Source of the DNA: Bacteroidales bacterium UBA3824
GTDB lineage: Bacteria > Bacteroidota > Bacteroidia > Bacteroidales > UBA3824
DNA length: 64,000 nucleotides
Reading direction: 5' to 3'
Assembly: GCA_002393195.1 (NCBI GenBank)
Contig: DGIK01000167.1
Coordinates: 1 to 64,000 of the forward strand
Below, piece after piece: positions 41,596-51,486 of this stretch (its first letter is position 1; the number at the start of each line of letters is the position of its first letter). The position numbers were made by a program, and so were the translations under genes. The notes under the pieces were generated by a model that was not told the DNA's origin, made no database searches, and was given only the letters and a program-made list of their open reading frames with translations.

Positions 41596-44500
41596 ATGAA
41601 CTCAGCCAAACTTAAAATATTGACGGCTCTTATGCTCCTGCTGCCAGCAACGTCCATTGCACAGAGGTATTCTGTCCGCAAAATCACTACTGACGACGGT
41701 CTGAGCAATAGCTGCGTCGTGAGCATAGCACAAGACAAGGCCGGCTACATCTGGATAGCCACAGAAGAGGGTCTCAACCGTTATGACGGCAATTCTTTTG
41801 AAAGATTCTACAAGAACGACCCCGACAACTCCCTGAGCGGCAACGAGCTCAATTGCATCCTGGACGACCCTCGCGACTCGGTGCTGTGGATAGCGACGCA
41901 GAGGGCGGGGCTCAATTCTTTCAACTACAAGACGAGGCAATTCAACGTATTCCTGCCGCGCCACGACCAGCCCGACGGCATTTCGAGCGAGGCAATCACC
42001 AAGATAAGCCCCGCCAAAGACGGCAACATCTGGATTGCGACATATTGGGGCGGCGTTGACTATTACGACAAGGCGAGCGGCATTTTCACGCATTACGGCA
42101 AGGCCACCGTCCCCGGCTGGTGCGACGGACACATCTGGACTGTCACAGAAAATTTCAAAAATTCGAGGATTTACATCGGCTACAATGAAAACGGAATGGC
42201 ATATTATGACCGCGCCCGCAAGGTTTACAAGACCTTTGCGCACGACGACCACGACCCGCTCTCGCTGCCGCACAACGAGGTGCTGTCGCTGCTTGCCGAC
42301 AGCCTCGGGCGCGTATGGGTAGGCACACGCAAGGGCTTGGCGCGTTTTGACGAAAAGACAGAAACCTTCCTGCGGTTAGACACCATATCCGCCATCGCAT
42401 CCAAAGCGGTGTTCGACATCCGCCTCTCCCACGACAACAATCTGTGGCTCGCCCTCGAACTTGGCGGCATTGCAATCATCGACCTCGACAACAATTACAA
42501 ATGCACCGTTATCCGCGAAGGCGACCAGGGGCTGTCGGGCAATTCGGTAAGATGCATAGCCTTTGATAATTACCACAACATTTGGGCTGGAATTTGGAAC
42601 GGCGGAGTCAATTTCCTCGATCCACACGGCAATCTCTTCGACGGGTACAATTCCACGGAGTGCAAGAGCGTACTATCGTGCTGCACCGACTGCAAAGGAC
42701 GCCTGTACGCGGGGACGGACGGAGGCGGTATATGCGTTTTTGAAAACAGAAAGCCCACCCGTATTTTCGACAGCGAACACGACGACCTGCCATCCAACTT
42801 TGTGCAGGCGGCTTTTGCTGACGCCAATGGCACTCTGTGGTTTGGAATGTACAAGAGCGGCATTGTGTATTACGACCATAAAACCCAAAAATTCCACAAA
42901 ATACTTCCTCGCGAATACGAACACGCCGACGTAAGGGGCATCGCACAAAAAGACAACGACAACATTCTCGTAGCCACCGACAATGGCATTATGACAATCA
43001 ACATTGTGGATAAAAAAATGTCGTCGTGCCAGCAACTCCCGCACGGCGACATCAGATGCCTGCTCCGAGATTCAGACGGCGACATCTGGGCTGGCACTTT
43101 TGGCGGAGGTCTGTTTGTACTTGACACAACACTCAACGTATCAAGACATTACGTAACACAAAACCATTTTCCCTCCAATACCATCAACCACATCCTCGAA
43201 GCCTCCGACGGGCGCATCTACGTAGCCACAGGCGAAGGCTTAGCCGTATTTAATAGCCATACCGACACGTCGTACACCGTATATGGCAAGCAGCACGGTC
43301 TCTACAATTCGCACATCCGCGCCGTCATCGAAGACGCATCCCAAAACATCTGGATAAGCACCAACAGCGGCATTTCGTGCCTGCTGCGCGGCGGCGGAGT
43401 TAGAAATTTTGGCCCGCAATACGGCATACCCACAGCAGGATTCTCATCGGGCGCAGTCACCGAAATGCCCGACGGCAAAAAAGTGTTTGGCTCGGTGCAG
43501 GGGTTGACGACGTTTTATCCACACGATGTGCTTGATAGCAGGCAGTTGCCGCCCGCCAAGATAGGGATGGTAAAGGTCTATATATCCGACGGTCAAAATC
43601 ACACCATACGCACATCGCCCATCCCCGGCGACAACAAGATAACACTCTTGCCGCCCGAAAACAATTTTGCATTATCCTTCTACACCGACAATTATTCTTG
43701 CGCCCCGATAGTGCAATACGCCTGCAAACTCGAAGGGTTGGACAACGGATTTTACCCAGTGAGCGACGCGCAAAACGTGATGTTCCGCAACGTTGCACCC
43801 GGACGCTACACCCTCAAAGTGAAGACAAGATTCTGCTCATCAGACTACGCCGACACCACCACCGACCTCATCATCACCGTGTTGCCGCCCTGGTACAAGA
43901 CTCTCGCCGCCAAGATAATATACGTGCTGCTCACATTGGGAGCAATATTCTTATCATTCAAGTCGTACAAACTGCGTGTCAACATCCGCGCACAACTCAA
44001 AACCGAACAAGAAACACGCAAGCGTCAGGACGCCCTCAACGAGGAAAAAATGAGATTCTACACCAACGTCGCCCACGAGATACGCACGCCGCTCAGCCTC
44101 ATCGCCGGGCCAATAGAAGACCTATCCGCCGACTCTACCCTACCCCAGCCCGTCCTCGAAAAACTTGCGCTCATCAACCGCAGCAGCCACCAATTGATGA
44201 AACAGATCAACAACCTCCTCGACTTCCGCAAGACCGAGACCAACAATATGCAACTACATCTGACCACCGACCGGCTCGACGAAGTAGTCAACGACATCGC
44301 CCTCAAATATTCGGCCCTCAGCGGCAAGGAAGACGTGGACATTTCATTCAGCTGCGACGGCTACAACTACGAAATGCCAATAGACCGCGACTGCATCACC
44401 ACAATACTCGACAATCTCATCAACAATTCCATAAAATACACCGAAAAGGGATTTATAAAAATATCGCTTTCCCACGCCGGCACGTTTGCAAAAATAGGCG

Positions 44501-45552
44501 TGGAAGACAGCGGATGCGGCATTTCGCAGGAAGCACTGCCCCACATTTTCGACCAATATTACCAAGAAAAAGGCGCACACCAAGCCTCCGGCACTGGCAT
44601 TGGACTATCGCTCGTCAAAAACCTTGTTAATCTCATCGGCGGCACAATAGAGGCGCAAAGCGCGGTAGGCAAAGGCACAAAAATAACATTCACCATCCCG
44701 GGACTTCGTGCCACAACGACTGCCGCACCATCCGACACCGCCACCGATTCAGACCACTTCAAGTCATCTATGCTCATAGTAGAGGACAATCCTGACATCC
44801 TCAACTATATCTCGATGTCATTAAAAGACAAATACCGCATCCTGACAGCCCCCAACGGAGCCATCGGCATAGAAACCGCAGTATCGGAAATGCCAGACAT
44901 AATTATTTCAGACATAATGATGCCCGTAAAAAACGGCATAGAACTCTGCAAAACGTTAAAAAACAATATCTTGACATCGCACATTCCGATAATACTGCTC
45001 ACCGCCAAAAATAGCATCGACGACAAGACCGAAGGCTACCAAGCAGGCGCGGACAGTTACCTGACCAAGCCATTCAGCGCGACACTTCTGTACACCCGCA
45101 TCGAAAACCTCTTGGAAAAGAAGCGCAGTATGAAGGCATTTTTCACCAAAACCAATGCGTCGGAAGGGCACAAAGACCACAACCGCAAGCGCGAAGCCTT
45201 CATTGAGAGCCTCAATACCATCGACGCCGAGTTTATGCAAAAGGTGGATACCATAGTGAACGAACAGATGGCAAACCCTGAATTTTCGGTAACAGCACTC
45301 TCCCAACAGCTCGCAATGTCCACAAGTACTCTCTATCGGAAAATCAAGGCATTAACAGGTATCACTTCAACCGATTATATAAGGAAAATCAAAATGCAAA
45401 ACGCCGCCCGCCTCTTGCAATCTGGACGCTACACGGTATCGGAAGTCTCCTTCAAAGTTGGCATCAATTCCGACAAATATTTCCGTCAATGCTTCAAGGA
45501 CGAATACGGTATCACCCCCGCCGAATACGTCAAGACAGGAGGCGGAGAATAA
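41596..45552 (+). CDS. Hybrid two-component system regulator of the PUL
   Basis: 1318 residues. Signal peptide (MNSAKLKILTALMLLLPATS), a periplasmic beta-propeller of repeated D..G.IW.GT-type blades (~25-690), a Y_Y_Y domain (~700-765), a membrane helix (~770-793, IIYVLLTLGAIFLSF), HisKA with VAHEIRTPLSLIAGP (His ~826), HATPase with DNLINNSIKYTEKG and GTGIGLSLVKNLV, a receiver domain (phospho-Asp ~1106 in IIISDIMMPVKNG, Lys in SYLTKPF), and a C-terminal AraC HTH (~1215-1315). It senses oligosaccharide in the periplasm and activates the divergent PUL, presumably through the AATCGTGCAA repeats. Full-length, no missing key residue. Confidence 0.97.
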   Translation: MNSAKLKILTALMLLLPATSIAQRYSVRKITTDDGLSNSCVVSIAQDKAGYIWIATEEGLNRYDGNSFERFYKNDPDNSLSGNELNCILDDPRDSVLWIATQRAGLNSFNYKTRQFNVFLPRHDQPDGISSEAITKISPAKDGNIWIATYWGGVDYYDKASGIFTHYGKATVPGWCDGHIWTVTENFKNSRIYIGYNENGMAYYDRARKVYKTFAHDDHDPLSLPHNEVLSLLADSLGRVWVGTRKGLARFDEKTETFLRLDTISAIASKAVFDIRLSHDNNLWLALELGGIAIIDLDNNYKCTVIREGDQGLSGNSVRCIAFDNYHNIWAGIWNGGVNFLDPHGNLFDGYNSTECKSVLSCCTDCKGRLYAGTDGGGICVFENRKPTRIFDSEHDDLPSNFVQAAFADANGTLWFGMYKSGIVYYDHKTQKFHKILPREYEHADVRGIAQKDNDNILVATDNGIMTINIVDKKMSSCQQLPHGDIRCLLRDSDGDIWAGTFGGGLFVLDTTLNVSRHYVTQNHFPSNTINHILEASDGRIYVATGEGLAVFNSHTDTSYTVYGKQHGLYNSHIRAVIEDASQNIWISTNSGISCLLRGGGVRNFGPQYGIPTAGFSSGAVTEMPDGKKVFGSVQGLTTFYPHDVLDSRQLPPAKIGMVKVYISDGQNHTIRTSPIPGDNKITLLPPENNFALSFYTDNYSCAPIVQYACKLEGLDNGFYPVSDAQNVMFRNVAPGRYTLKVKTRFCSSDYADTTTDLIITVLPPWYKTLAAKIIYVLLTLGAIFLSFKSYKLRVNIRAQLKTEQETRKRQDALNEEKMRFYTNVAHEIRTPLSLIAGPIEDLSADSTLPQPVLEKLALINRSSHQLMKQINNLLDFRKTETNNMQLHLTTDRLDEVVNDIALKYSALSGKEDVDISFSCDGYNYEMPIDRDCITTILDNLINNSIKYTEKGFIKISLSHAGTFAKIGVEDSGCGISQEALPHIFDQYYQEKGAHQASGTGIGLSLVKNLVNLIGGTIEAQSAVGKGTKITFTIPGLRATTTAAPSDTATDSDHFKSSMLIVEDNPDILNYISMSLKDKYRILTAPNGAIGIETAVSEMPDIIISDIMMPVKNGIELCKTLKNNILTSHIPIILLTAKNSIDDKTEGYQAGADSYLTKPFSATLLYTRIENLLEKKRSMKAFFTKTNASEGHKDHNRKREAFIESLNTIDAEFMQKVDTIVNEQMANPEFSVTALSQQLAMSTSTLYRKIKALTGITSTDYIRKIKMQNAARLLQSGRYTVSEVSFKVGINSDKYFRQCFKDEYGITPAEYVKTGGGE

Positions 45553-45565
45553 TCATATTACACAC

Positions 45566-45603
45566 AAAAAGCGTCCCTGGAATGTCCAGGAACGCTTTTT
45601 TAA
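45566..45603. terminator. Bidirectional intrinsic terminator
   Basis: AAAAAGCGTCCCTGG and CCAGGAACGCTTTTTTA form a strong stem with A and T tails on both sides, between the convergent regulator and lipoprotein genes. Confidence 0.85.
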
Positions 45604-45624
45604 AACCAAAACTCGAATTACTAC

Positions 45625-46251
45625 CTACTTAGACTTCTTTACAAATACAATAGTGGTCTTCTGACCGTCTTCTTCAGTCGTAATGTAAAGCTTGCCATCC
45701 TTGAGTTCGTAAACCATGTCATCAGTTGTAGTCTTTCCATCTTCTGTGTAGGTCACCACAATCTTGTTGTCTTTGACTTCAAATGTGGCATCATCGGGGA
45801 AGTCGAAATCATCGCCATAATCCAAACCCATGGCATCAACCAAATCATCGCCCTCTCCAAAGAATTCCTCCATTCCCGGAACGTCGATTAAGTCACCAAC
45901 TGAACCTCTCATCATTTCCTTGATATCTTCAGCGGTGAACTCTTTCACCGTACCAGAGATTTTGTTGCCCTTGAACGTGAGGGTGACACAACCCTTGATG
46001 ACATCGTTCATCTTCGAGTTTGCGAATGCTTCCATTTGCGCAGCCTCTTCGGGAGTCAAACCTTCAAAGTTGTTGTCAGCACCCTCAAGAACAATTTCGT
46101 CACTCGTCCATGTGCCTTCCAGCGCAGTAGCCGAAACCGATTGACCATTCTGATTGTCTTCATCATCGTCATCATCGCCACAAGATGTCATAAAGACACC
46201 TGTCATAGCAAGCATTCCACATAGGAACGCAGACAAAAAAAACTTTTTCAT
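45625..46251 (-). CDS. Lipocalin-like outer-membrane lipoprotein, hypothetical
   Basis: 208 residues from the ATG at 46251; the earlier in-frame ATG at 46272 would spoil the signal peptide. Lipoprotein signal MKKFFLSAFLCGMLAMTGVF...SC followed by GDDDDDEDNQ, an outer-surface export signal. The body (LEGTWTSDEI, then VTLTFKGNKISGT and FEVKDNKIVVTYTEDGKTTT, YITTEEDGQKTTIVFV) has the strand pattern of Bacteroidota lipocalin-like domains. Function unknown. Monocistronic. Confidence 0.75.
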   Translation of the reverse strand: MKKFFLSAFLCGMLAMTGVFMTSCGDDDDDEDNQNGQSVSATALEGTWTSDEIVLEGADNNFEGLTPEEAAQMEAFANSKMNDVIKGCVTLTFKGNKISGTVKEFTAEDIKEMMRGSVGDLIDVPGMEEFFGEGDDLVDAMGLDYGDDFDFPDDATFEVKDNKIVVTYTEDGKTTTDDMVYELKDGKLYITTEEDGQKTTIVFVKKSK

Positions 46252-46308
46252 TATTATTTGTGTATTAAGCATTAATTAATTATTAGCTAAACAATTGAAT
46301 CAAATCCA

Positions 46309-47142
46309 TTACAGATTCTGAGCGAGCCTGATTCCCACGCCACCAGACGACTGGTTGGGTGCGTTGTGTCCACGGAGGGTAAGACGGAGGTCTTCGGTAG
46401 GTGATGTCCAGCTGCCGCCACGGAAAACGCGGTCAGTACCCTTATCTCCACCCTTGGGATCATTGGCGGGAGAATTCTTGTAGTAATTCTTGTCGTAAAT
46501 ATCCCAGCACCATTCCCAGACATTGCCGGACATATCATAGAGACCAACCTCGTTGGCAGCGAGCTTGCCTACGTCGTGGGGAGAGTTTTGAGAATTGATT
46601 TTGCACCAAGCAACAGCCTTCACGTCGTTGCTGCCGGAATAGACAGTAGGCTTGTATTCCTTGCCGCCACGCGCTGCGTACTCCCATTCTGCCTCGGTGG
46701 GCAGACGGTAGCCCTTGGCATTCTCGTTGCATGTCACCCTGAACGACGCACTGTCGCGCTGGATGTCGTAGTATTGGTCGAGACGCTCGCAACGTGAAAG
46801 CCAGTTGCAAAACATCACCGCAGCTTCCCAGCTTACATTGTAAACTGCAATCTTGCCGCGCCTGCCGCTCGCGTCCTTGGGCTTCTCCCAGCCCGTTGCG
46901 TCACAAAACAGGTCAAACAAATCGAATGGAACCTCTGTCTTGCTCATCTTGAACGAGCGAATCGTTACCTTATGTTCGGGAGCCTCGTCTGAAAGTGCAG
47001 CATTCTTCATATAATTGTTGCCCATATAGAACTCACCTCCTTCTACTTTGACCATCTCAACTGTCATTGGCGACGGCTCCTGTGCATAAGTCTGCACCGC
47101 AAACAACGCCGCAAGGCCTGTCAATAAAAACTTCTTGTTCAT
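46309..47142 (-). CDS. Secreted SUMF1/FGE-like domain protein lacking catalytic cysteines
   Basis: 277 residues. Signal peptide MNKKFLLTGLAALFAVQTYA. The rest is a formylglycine-generating-enzyme-sulfatase (SUMF1) fold: VEGGEFYMGNN, HKVTIRSFKMSKTEVPFDLF, YRLPTEAEWEYAARGG (~150-165), YDMSGNVWEWCWD (~217-229) and VFRGGSWTSPTEDLRLTLRG (~250-269). True aerobic FGE has a Cys pair in the RGGSY..C....C segment; here it is SWTSPTEDLRL with no Cys, so sulfatase maturation by this protein is unlikely. Such proteins also act in envelope or gliding-type machines or as binding modules. Confidence 0.88.
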   Translation of the reverse strand: MNKKFLLTGLAALFAVQTYAQEPSPMTVEMVKVEGGEFYMGNNYMKNAALSDEAPEHKVTIRSFKMSKTEVPFDLFDLFCDATGWEKPKDASGRRGKIAVYNVSWEAAVMFCNWLSRCERLDQYYDIQRDSASFRVTCNENAKGYRLPTEAEWEYAARGGKEYKPTVYSGSNDVKAVAWCKINSQNSPHDVGKLAANEVGLYDMSGNVWEWCWDIYDKNYYKNSPANDPKGGDKGTDRVFRGGSWTSPTEDLRLTLRGHNAPNQSSGGVGIRLAQNL

Positions 47143-47200
47143 TTTTGTACGTATTTAAGGTTTGTAATTAGTCATCCCTATACCAATAGTTGCCAAATTA

Positions 47201-49024
47201 TCAATCACTTGAATTAAAAAATTTGACAGCTCCATTATTATAACGCAATTTTTGCAAATTAATTGAGGGCGACGGCGATATTTTTCCATTTTCGCAGACG
47301 CACTTCTTGGCGTCAACACTTTTTATCGTATCATCGTCCATCACAACAACCTCAGGCCAATCGCGCCTGAAATCATCGTCGGCACGTGTTTTGGCTGTTG
47401 CATCCATACATAGACAGCCACCGAGTCCATTGTCGATAACGAAACAATCCACCGCCGGATCCACATTGCCAGCCGCATACCATACGACCAAATTCCAATC
47501 GTCCAACGGCAGCCCCTCGTCAACAAATATCATAATCTTCGCCTGGCAACCGCCTTCTGCCGACAGCAAAAACTCCGCAGCACCACGTACAGGAGAAAAT
47601 TTATCGGAAACCGGCACGACACTTATCAGTTTTTTGATAGTCTCCATACCTTCTTCTTCACTCCTCTCCCCCGTGCAATCTAAGCACATCTTGCCGCCGC
47701 AGACAAACCGCCGCGACGAATGATCCAAAACGTCAGAAACGCCGTTATTCTCTATATGCACGTCCCTCATTGGCACAAATCGCGACAGAGCATCCGCCAA
47801 AAACTTCCGATAATCCCTCAAATCCTCGTCGCCAGAATAGACCACGAGAATCTTGTTGAACATCATCTGACCCGCGCCCCACATCGCATTCTTTATTTTG
47901 AGAGCGTTGCCCGGGTACTGATTCTTTATCTTCACGAGTGTCAAATTGTGTTCCACACCGGCGTGCGGCATGTGCAAATCCAACATCTCCGGCGCAAATG
48001 CCATCGTAATCGGAAACCTGAAAATCTTTTCTGTCGCCAACGAAATGTAAGCGTCCTCCATAGGCGGCACACCGACAATCGTTGCAGGATACACGGCGTC
48101 CTTCTTGTGCGTGATGCAAGTGATATGGAATTTTGGATAATAATCCGCCAACGAATAGAATCCAGTATGGTCGCCGAAAGGCCCTTCCAACACCAATTCT
48201 TCATCCGTATCCACATAGCCCTCAATCACAAAATCCGCATCCTCCGGCACGTAAATATCTGGTTGAGTGAGACATTTGACAAGCCCCACAGCCTTGCCAC
48301 GCAGAAATCCAGCAAGCAAATATTCATCGATACCATCGGGCAGCGGTGCAGTTGCGCAATAAGCATACACCGAGTCGCCGCCAAGTACAATCGCGCAAGG
48401 CATCCGGCGACCGAGTTTTTTATATTGTTGATAATGACGCGCACCAGTCTTGTGCAAATGCCAGTGCATCGCAGTAGTCTTACTATCAAGCAATTGAACA
48501 CGATACATACCAACATTGCGGATGCCGGTCTCGGGGTCGATTGTGTTAACCATTGGCAGCGTCATAAACTTGCCGCCGTCGTATGGCCAACATTTCAGGA
48601 CTGGAAGGCTGAAAACGTCAATCTCCTCATCCACAACCTCTTGGCACACTCCCCTACCCTTTCTTTTTTTGGGGAAATAACCGCTGATGTCCTTCAATAG
48701 CGGTAGCGTCCGGAGTTTGTCGCCAAAAGAGTTTTTGGGGGACGACAACGCCTTAAACAACGCCGCCATCTCCTCCGACTTCTCGCTTGGGTCAGCCTTG
48801 CAGTACAACGCCTTAGCAATACGGCTCTCGCTGCCGTACATATTGATAATCAACGGATAACGAGAACCATTGTTGTCAAAGAGCAACGCCTTGCCGCCGC
48901 CGGGCTTCTTCATCTCGCGGTCGGCGATTTCTGTAATCTCCAATTCGGGATTCACATACTCGCCCACCCTCACGAGGTCGCCCGCGCGTTCCAATTCGTC
49001 TATGAATGAACGAATACTGCGCAT
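47201..49024 (-). CDS. UbiD-family decarboxylase
   Basis: 607 residues. UbiD features: SIRSFIDELERAGDLVRV, then NMYGSESRIAKAL, MHWHLHKTGARHYQQY (~179-194), GPFGDHTGFYS (~278-288) and the conserved E-x-x-ED region. The family uses prenylated FMN and decarboxylates aromatic or alpha,beta-unsaturated acids; in Bacteroidota a copy often serves menaquinone synthesis, but no UbiX or menaquinone gene is visible here. Codons 118-127 (KRKGRGVC) fall on the G-rich dispersed motif at 48649-48660. Confidence 0.92.
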   Translation of the reverse strand: MRSIRSFIDELERAGDLVRVGEYVNPELEITEIADREMKKPGGGKALLFDNNGSRYPLIINMYGSESRIAKALYCKADPSEKSEEMAALFKALSSPKNSFGDKLRTLPLLKDISGYFPKKRKGRGVCQEVVDEEIDVFSLPVLKCWPYDGGKFMTLPMVNTIDPETGIRNVGMYRVQLLDSKTTAMHWHLHKTGARHYQQYKKLGRRMPCAIVLGGDSVYAYCATAPLPDGIDEYLLAGFLRGKAVGLVKCLTQPDIYVPEDADFVIEGYVDTDEELVLEGPFGDHTGFYSLADYYPKFHITCITHKKDAVYPATIVGVPPMEDAYISLATEKIFRFPITMAFAPEMLDLHMPHAGVEHNLTLVKIKNQYPGNALKIKNAMWGAGQMMFNKILVVYSGDEDLRDYRKFLADALSRFVPMRDVHIENNGVSDVLDHSSRRFVCGGKMCLDCTGERSEEEGMETIKKLISVVPVSDKFSPVRGAAEFLLSAEGGCQAKIMIFVDEGLPLDDWNLVVWYAAGNVDPAVDCFVIDNGLGGCLCMDATAKTRADDDFRRDWPEVVVMDDDTIKSVDAKKCVCENGKISPSPSINLQKLRYNNGAVKFFNSSD

Positions 49025-49127
49025 CTCAATCCACTACACATATAAAAATAATGTGAAGCCTCATCTCGTTGCCAACACGCAGAAATGAAACTCCACACTA
49101 TTATATTATACAATGTTGACAATTCAA

Positions 49128-49520
49128 CTAAATATCCTCATCGGGCTCCTCCTCGACCTCAATCATATTGATAGGCATATCAACGAGGTCGCGGATTACT
49201 TCGCCATATTCGAGGATGTCGTCATCGGGCCAATACCAGTTGACAACAGTCGTGGGGTCGTTGTTGTACAATACCTTCAACTGTTTTGTAATGGTAATCA
49301 GCCACTTGGAACTCGAAGTATTGAAATAGTCATACTTAAAATCCACTACCGTGCCGGGATGTGGGTGTTCGGAATATTTGATTATCCATTCCACGAGCGG
49401 CAGATAGAACGACTCGGAGTCTTCCATCAGCGACTTTCCTTCAAATGTGAGCACACCGCTTACTGGGTCGAAATCGATCCTCGGCGAATTGGTTTCCGGT
49501 TTTATCTGTATTCTTTCCAT
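49128..49520 (-). CDS. SiaC-like regulatory phosphoprotein (DUF1987)
   Basis: 130 residues. DUF1987 pattern: SPRIDFDPVSGVLTFEGKSL (~12-31), FYLPLVEWIIKYSEHPHPGT, and FKYDYFNTSSSKWLITI (~61-77). Thr68 in NTSSSK corresponds to the phosphorylated Thr68 of Pseudomonas SiaC. In that system SiaB phosphorylates and the PP2C phosphatase SiaA dephosphorylates it, controlling c-di-GMP. Here there is no siaB-type neighbour; a PP2C protein is encoded at 15882-18188. The tail is acidic (EVEEEPDEDI). Confidence 0.85.
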   Translation of the reverse strand: MERIQIKPETNSPRIDFDPVSGVLTFEGKSLMEDSESFYLPLVEWIIKYSEHPHPGTVVDFKYDYFNTSSSKWLITITKQLKVLYNNDPTTVVNWYWPDDDILEYGEVIRDLVDMPINMIEVEEEPDEDI

Positions 49521-49808
49521 AACAAATTCTTTCCAAAAAATTCAACCGCTAAGGTATAACATTTTTTTGATATAACCTACATTCGGCAATAATTTTTTTG
49601 ATTTTTTTATAAAACACACTTCAAATCATGCAATATCCATGCCGTAAACGCTAATGGGACGGCACAATTTGCAAAGGGCAATATAGGTGTTTTTTGGTTT
49701 CGACGAAGATAAATGAATATTTTGGATTGTTCAAAAAAAAAAACGCCAACTTCTGCGTCAGATTTACTGACGGAGAAATTGACGGTAAAATTTTGTTATG
49801 GGTTAGTG
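49521..49808. other. 288-bp intergenic region
   Basis: A/T-rich with no ORF. The only clear structure is CTCCGTCAG/CTGACGCAG on the minus strand (about 49755-49780) followed by a long T-run (49732-49743), a likely terminator for the Rpn-family gene at 49809. Confidence 0.55.
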
Positions 49809-50633
49809 TTAAAGTTTTGAGATTTCATCGGGGGCGAGGCCGGTGGCGGTGGCAATTATGCTGATGTCAACTCCGGCGGCTTTGAGGTTGCGGGCAGTTT
49901 CAAGAATTGCCTCAGCACGTCCCTGAGCGCGTACTGTATTGTCCCTATCGTTGCGAAGAAACTCCATACCCCAAAAGCCGTCGTAATAGCCGCGCTCCTC
50001 TTCCGTCAGGTTGAGGCAGAGGTCGAGAGCCTCTTTGACTTCGGTGTTTTCCAACAGTTCGTCGGTGATTTCCTCTTTGCCTGTCTTGGCGTTGATGGAC
50101 GTGAGAAACTCCTGCCACAATTTCAACATCTTTCTTTGGGCATAATCTTCGGGGCGGAACTTCGGCAATTCGATGCAGAGGATTTCGATGCCTTCTATTA
50201 CACTATTGGGATTGCCGACCTCCGACATCTTGAAACTGTGGTAGTTGTTGCTGGTCTTGTTGTCATAAACGTCGTTGAGGATGTTGACGGAAAACACTCT
50301 CTTGACCTTGTAATGCTCCTCGCCTTTGTTGTAAAGCGTCGCATAGACCTTGGCGCAGTTGTAGAGTACACGGCGCAAGAAGTCCGACGACCAATACATC
50401 TGCATCTCCACGATGAAATAGTCGCCAAGAGAATCCTGACAACGGACGTCCACCGCGCTACTGCGCTTGCCGCCCATCACGGGCAGTATCTCGGACGGCA
50501 GGTATTCCAAATCTTTAATCTGATTCTTGCCTTCCAACTGCAGGACAGCATTTAACAGGCTGATTGCCAAATTTTTATGTTCGCCGAACACTTTCTTGAA
50601 AACTACGTCGGTCTTTGGGTCATAGTATCGCAT
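49809..50633 (-). CDS. Rpn-family PD-(D/E)XK nuclease/transposase (copy 1)
   Basis: 274 residues from MRYYDPKTDVVFKKVFGEHK at 50633; the longer reading to 50744 runs into DNA conserved with the other copy's non-coding upstream. Family motifs: FKKVFGEHKNLAISLLNAVL, the nuclease core SSAVDVRCQDSLGDYFIVEMQ (~62-82, D...E-x-Q), a helical middle, and the tail (GRAEAILETARNLKAAGVDI...GLAPDEISKL) with a short Rpn-like helix-turn. Rpn proteins are recombination-promoting nucleases. Close paralogue of 51878-52726. Confidence 0.9.
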   Translation of the reverse strand: MRYYDPKTDVVFKKVFGEHKNLAISLLNAVLQLEGKNQIKDLEYLPSEILPVMGGKRSSAVDVRCQDSLGDYFIVEMQMYWSSDFLRRVLYNCAKVYATLYNKGEEHYKVKRVFSVNILNDVYDNKTSNNYHSFKMSEVGNPNSVIEGIEILCIELPKFRPEDYAQRKMLKLWQEFLTSINAKTGKEEITDELLENTEVKEALDLCLNLTEEERGYYDGFWGMEFLRNDRDNTVRAQGRAEAILETARNLKAAGVDISIIATATGLAPDEISKL

Positions 50634-50893
50634 AATTGATAATATTGGGGTTATCTTACATTCCACAAAGTTAATAACTATTTTTTTGTTTTGCAAGTGT
50701 CGGAGTGTTAAAAACATAAACTTGCGGAAAAGACAATCAAACAACTTTAAAGTAAAACATAAAATAATAACATATAAATTTTTATCTAAAAAGCGTTTCT
50801 CTATCAGGCAAAAAAATCAAAACATACTATCCTTCATTTAATTAATATGTCAAATACAATTTTATATCAAAAAAAAATTTCATACCTTTGCAC
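50634..50893. repeat. Duplicated upstream segment, copy 1
   Basis: About 260 bp nearly identical to 52727-52984, including the leader of the Rpn gene and the promoter (TACCTTTG at 50883-50890) of the divergent downstream gene. Differences are scattered single bases and one or two short indels. Confidence 0.92.
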
Positions 50894-50924
50894 CAAAGTA
50901 ATCGAAAATTTCAACTTTAAAATC

Positions 50925-51482
50925 ATGGCAGAAGACCAACACACAGGTAAAAAATACGTTGGAAGCGACGAACTTTATGCCGACGTAAGGCGTTGCATGG
51001 AGCTTTCGGCAGAGATGAACACGGGCTACAAAACCGAGGCTGAGGTGCGCGAATTGTTGCGCAAGATAACTGGCTCGGAAATAGACGACACCGTCCGCAT
51101 CTTCCCGCCGTTCAACATCAATTATGGCAAAACAACTACCTTTGGCAAAGGCAGTTTCGTGAATTTTGGCTGCACATTTCTTGGACTTGGCGGCATAACG
51201 ATAGAAGAAGGCGTTTTCATCGCGCCGCATTGCGTGATAGCCACCGAATATCACCCCGAAGACCCCGAAACGCGCCACACGTTGCTCACAAAGCCCATCA
51301 CAATCAAAAAGAACGCTTGGATTGGCGCAAGTGCTACGATACTTGCTGGCGTTACCATCGGCGAAAACGCGATAGTGGCGGCGGGCGCGGTGGTAAGCCA
51401 TGACGTCCCCGACAACACAATCGTAGGCGGCGTGCCGGCAAAGGAAATCAGGAAAATTCGCAGAAATAACGCCGATAAATAA
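50925..51482 (+). CDS. Maltose/galactoside-type O-acetyltransferase
   Basis: 185 residues from the ATG at 50925; the -7 box at 50883-50890 excludes the upstream in-frame ATG at 50847. The left-handed beta-helix hexapeptide pattern begins near residue 60 (FPPFNINYGKTTTFGKGSFVNFGC), the catalytic His is in FIAPHCVIATEYHPEDPETR (~105-124), and repeats continue through GASATILAGVTIGENAIVAAGAVV to GVPAKEIRKI. Transfers acetyl from acetyl-CoA to a sugar hydroxyl. Converges on the HxlR gene with a 4-bp gap. Confidence 0.9.
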   Translation: MAEDQHTGKKYVGSDELYADVRRCMELSAEMNTGYKTEAEVRELLRKITGSEIDDTVRIFPPFNINYGKTTTFGKGSFVNFGCTFLGLGGITIEEGVFIAPHCVIATEYHPEDPETRHTLLTKPITIKKNAWIGASATILAGVTIGENAIVAAGAVVSHDVPDNTIVGGVPAKEIRKIRRNNADK

Positions 51483-51486
51483 AACC

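Noticed and set aside
46309..47142. Active sulfatase-maturing enzyme
   Set aside because: The cysteine pair required by aerobic FGE is absent.
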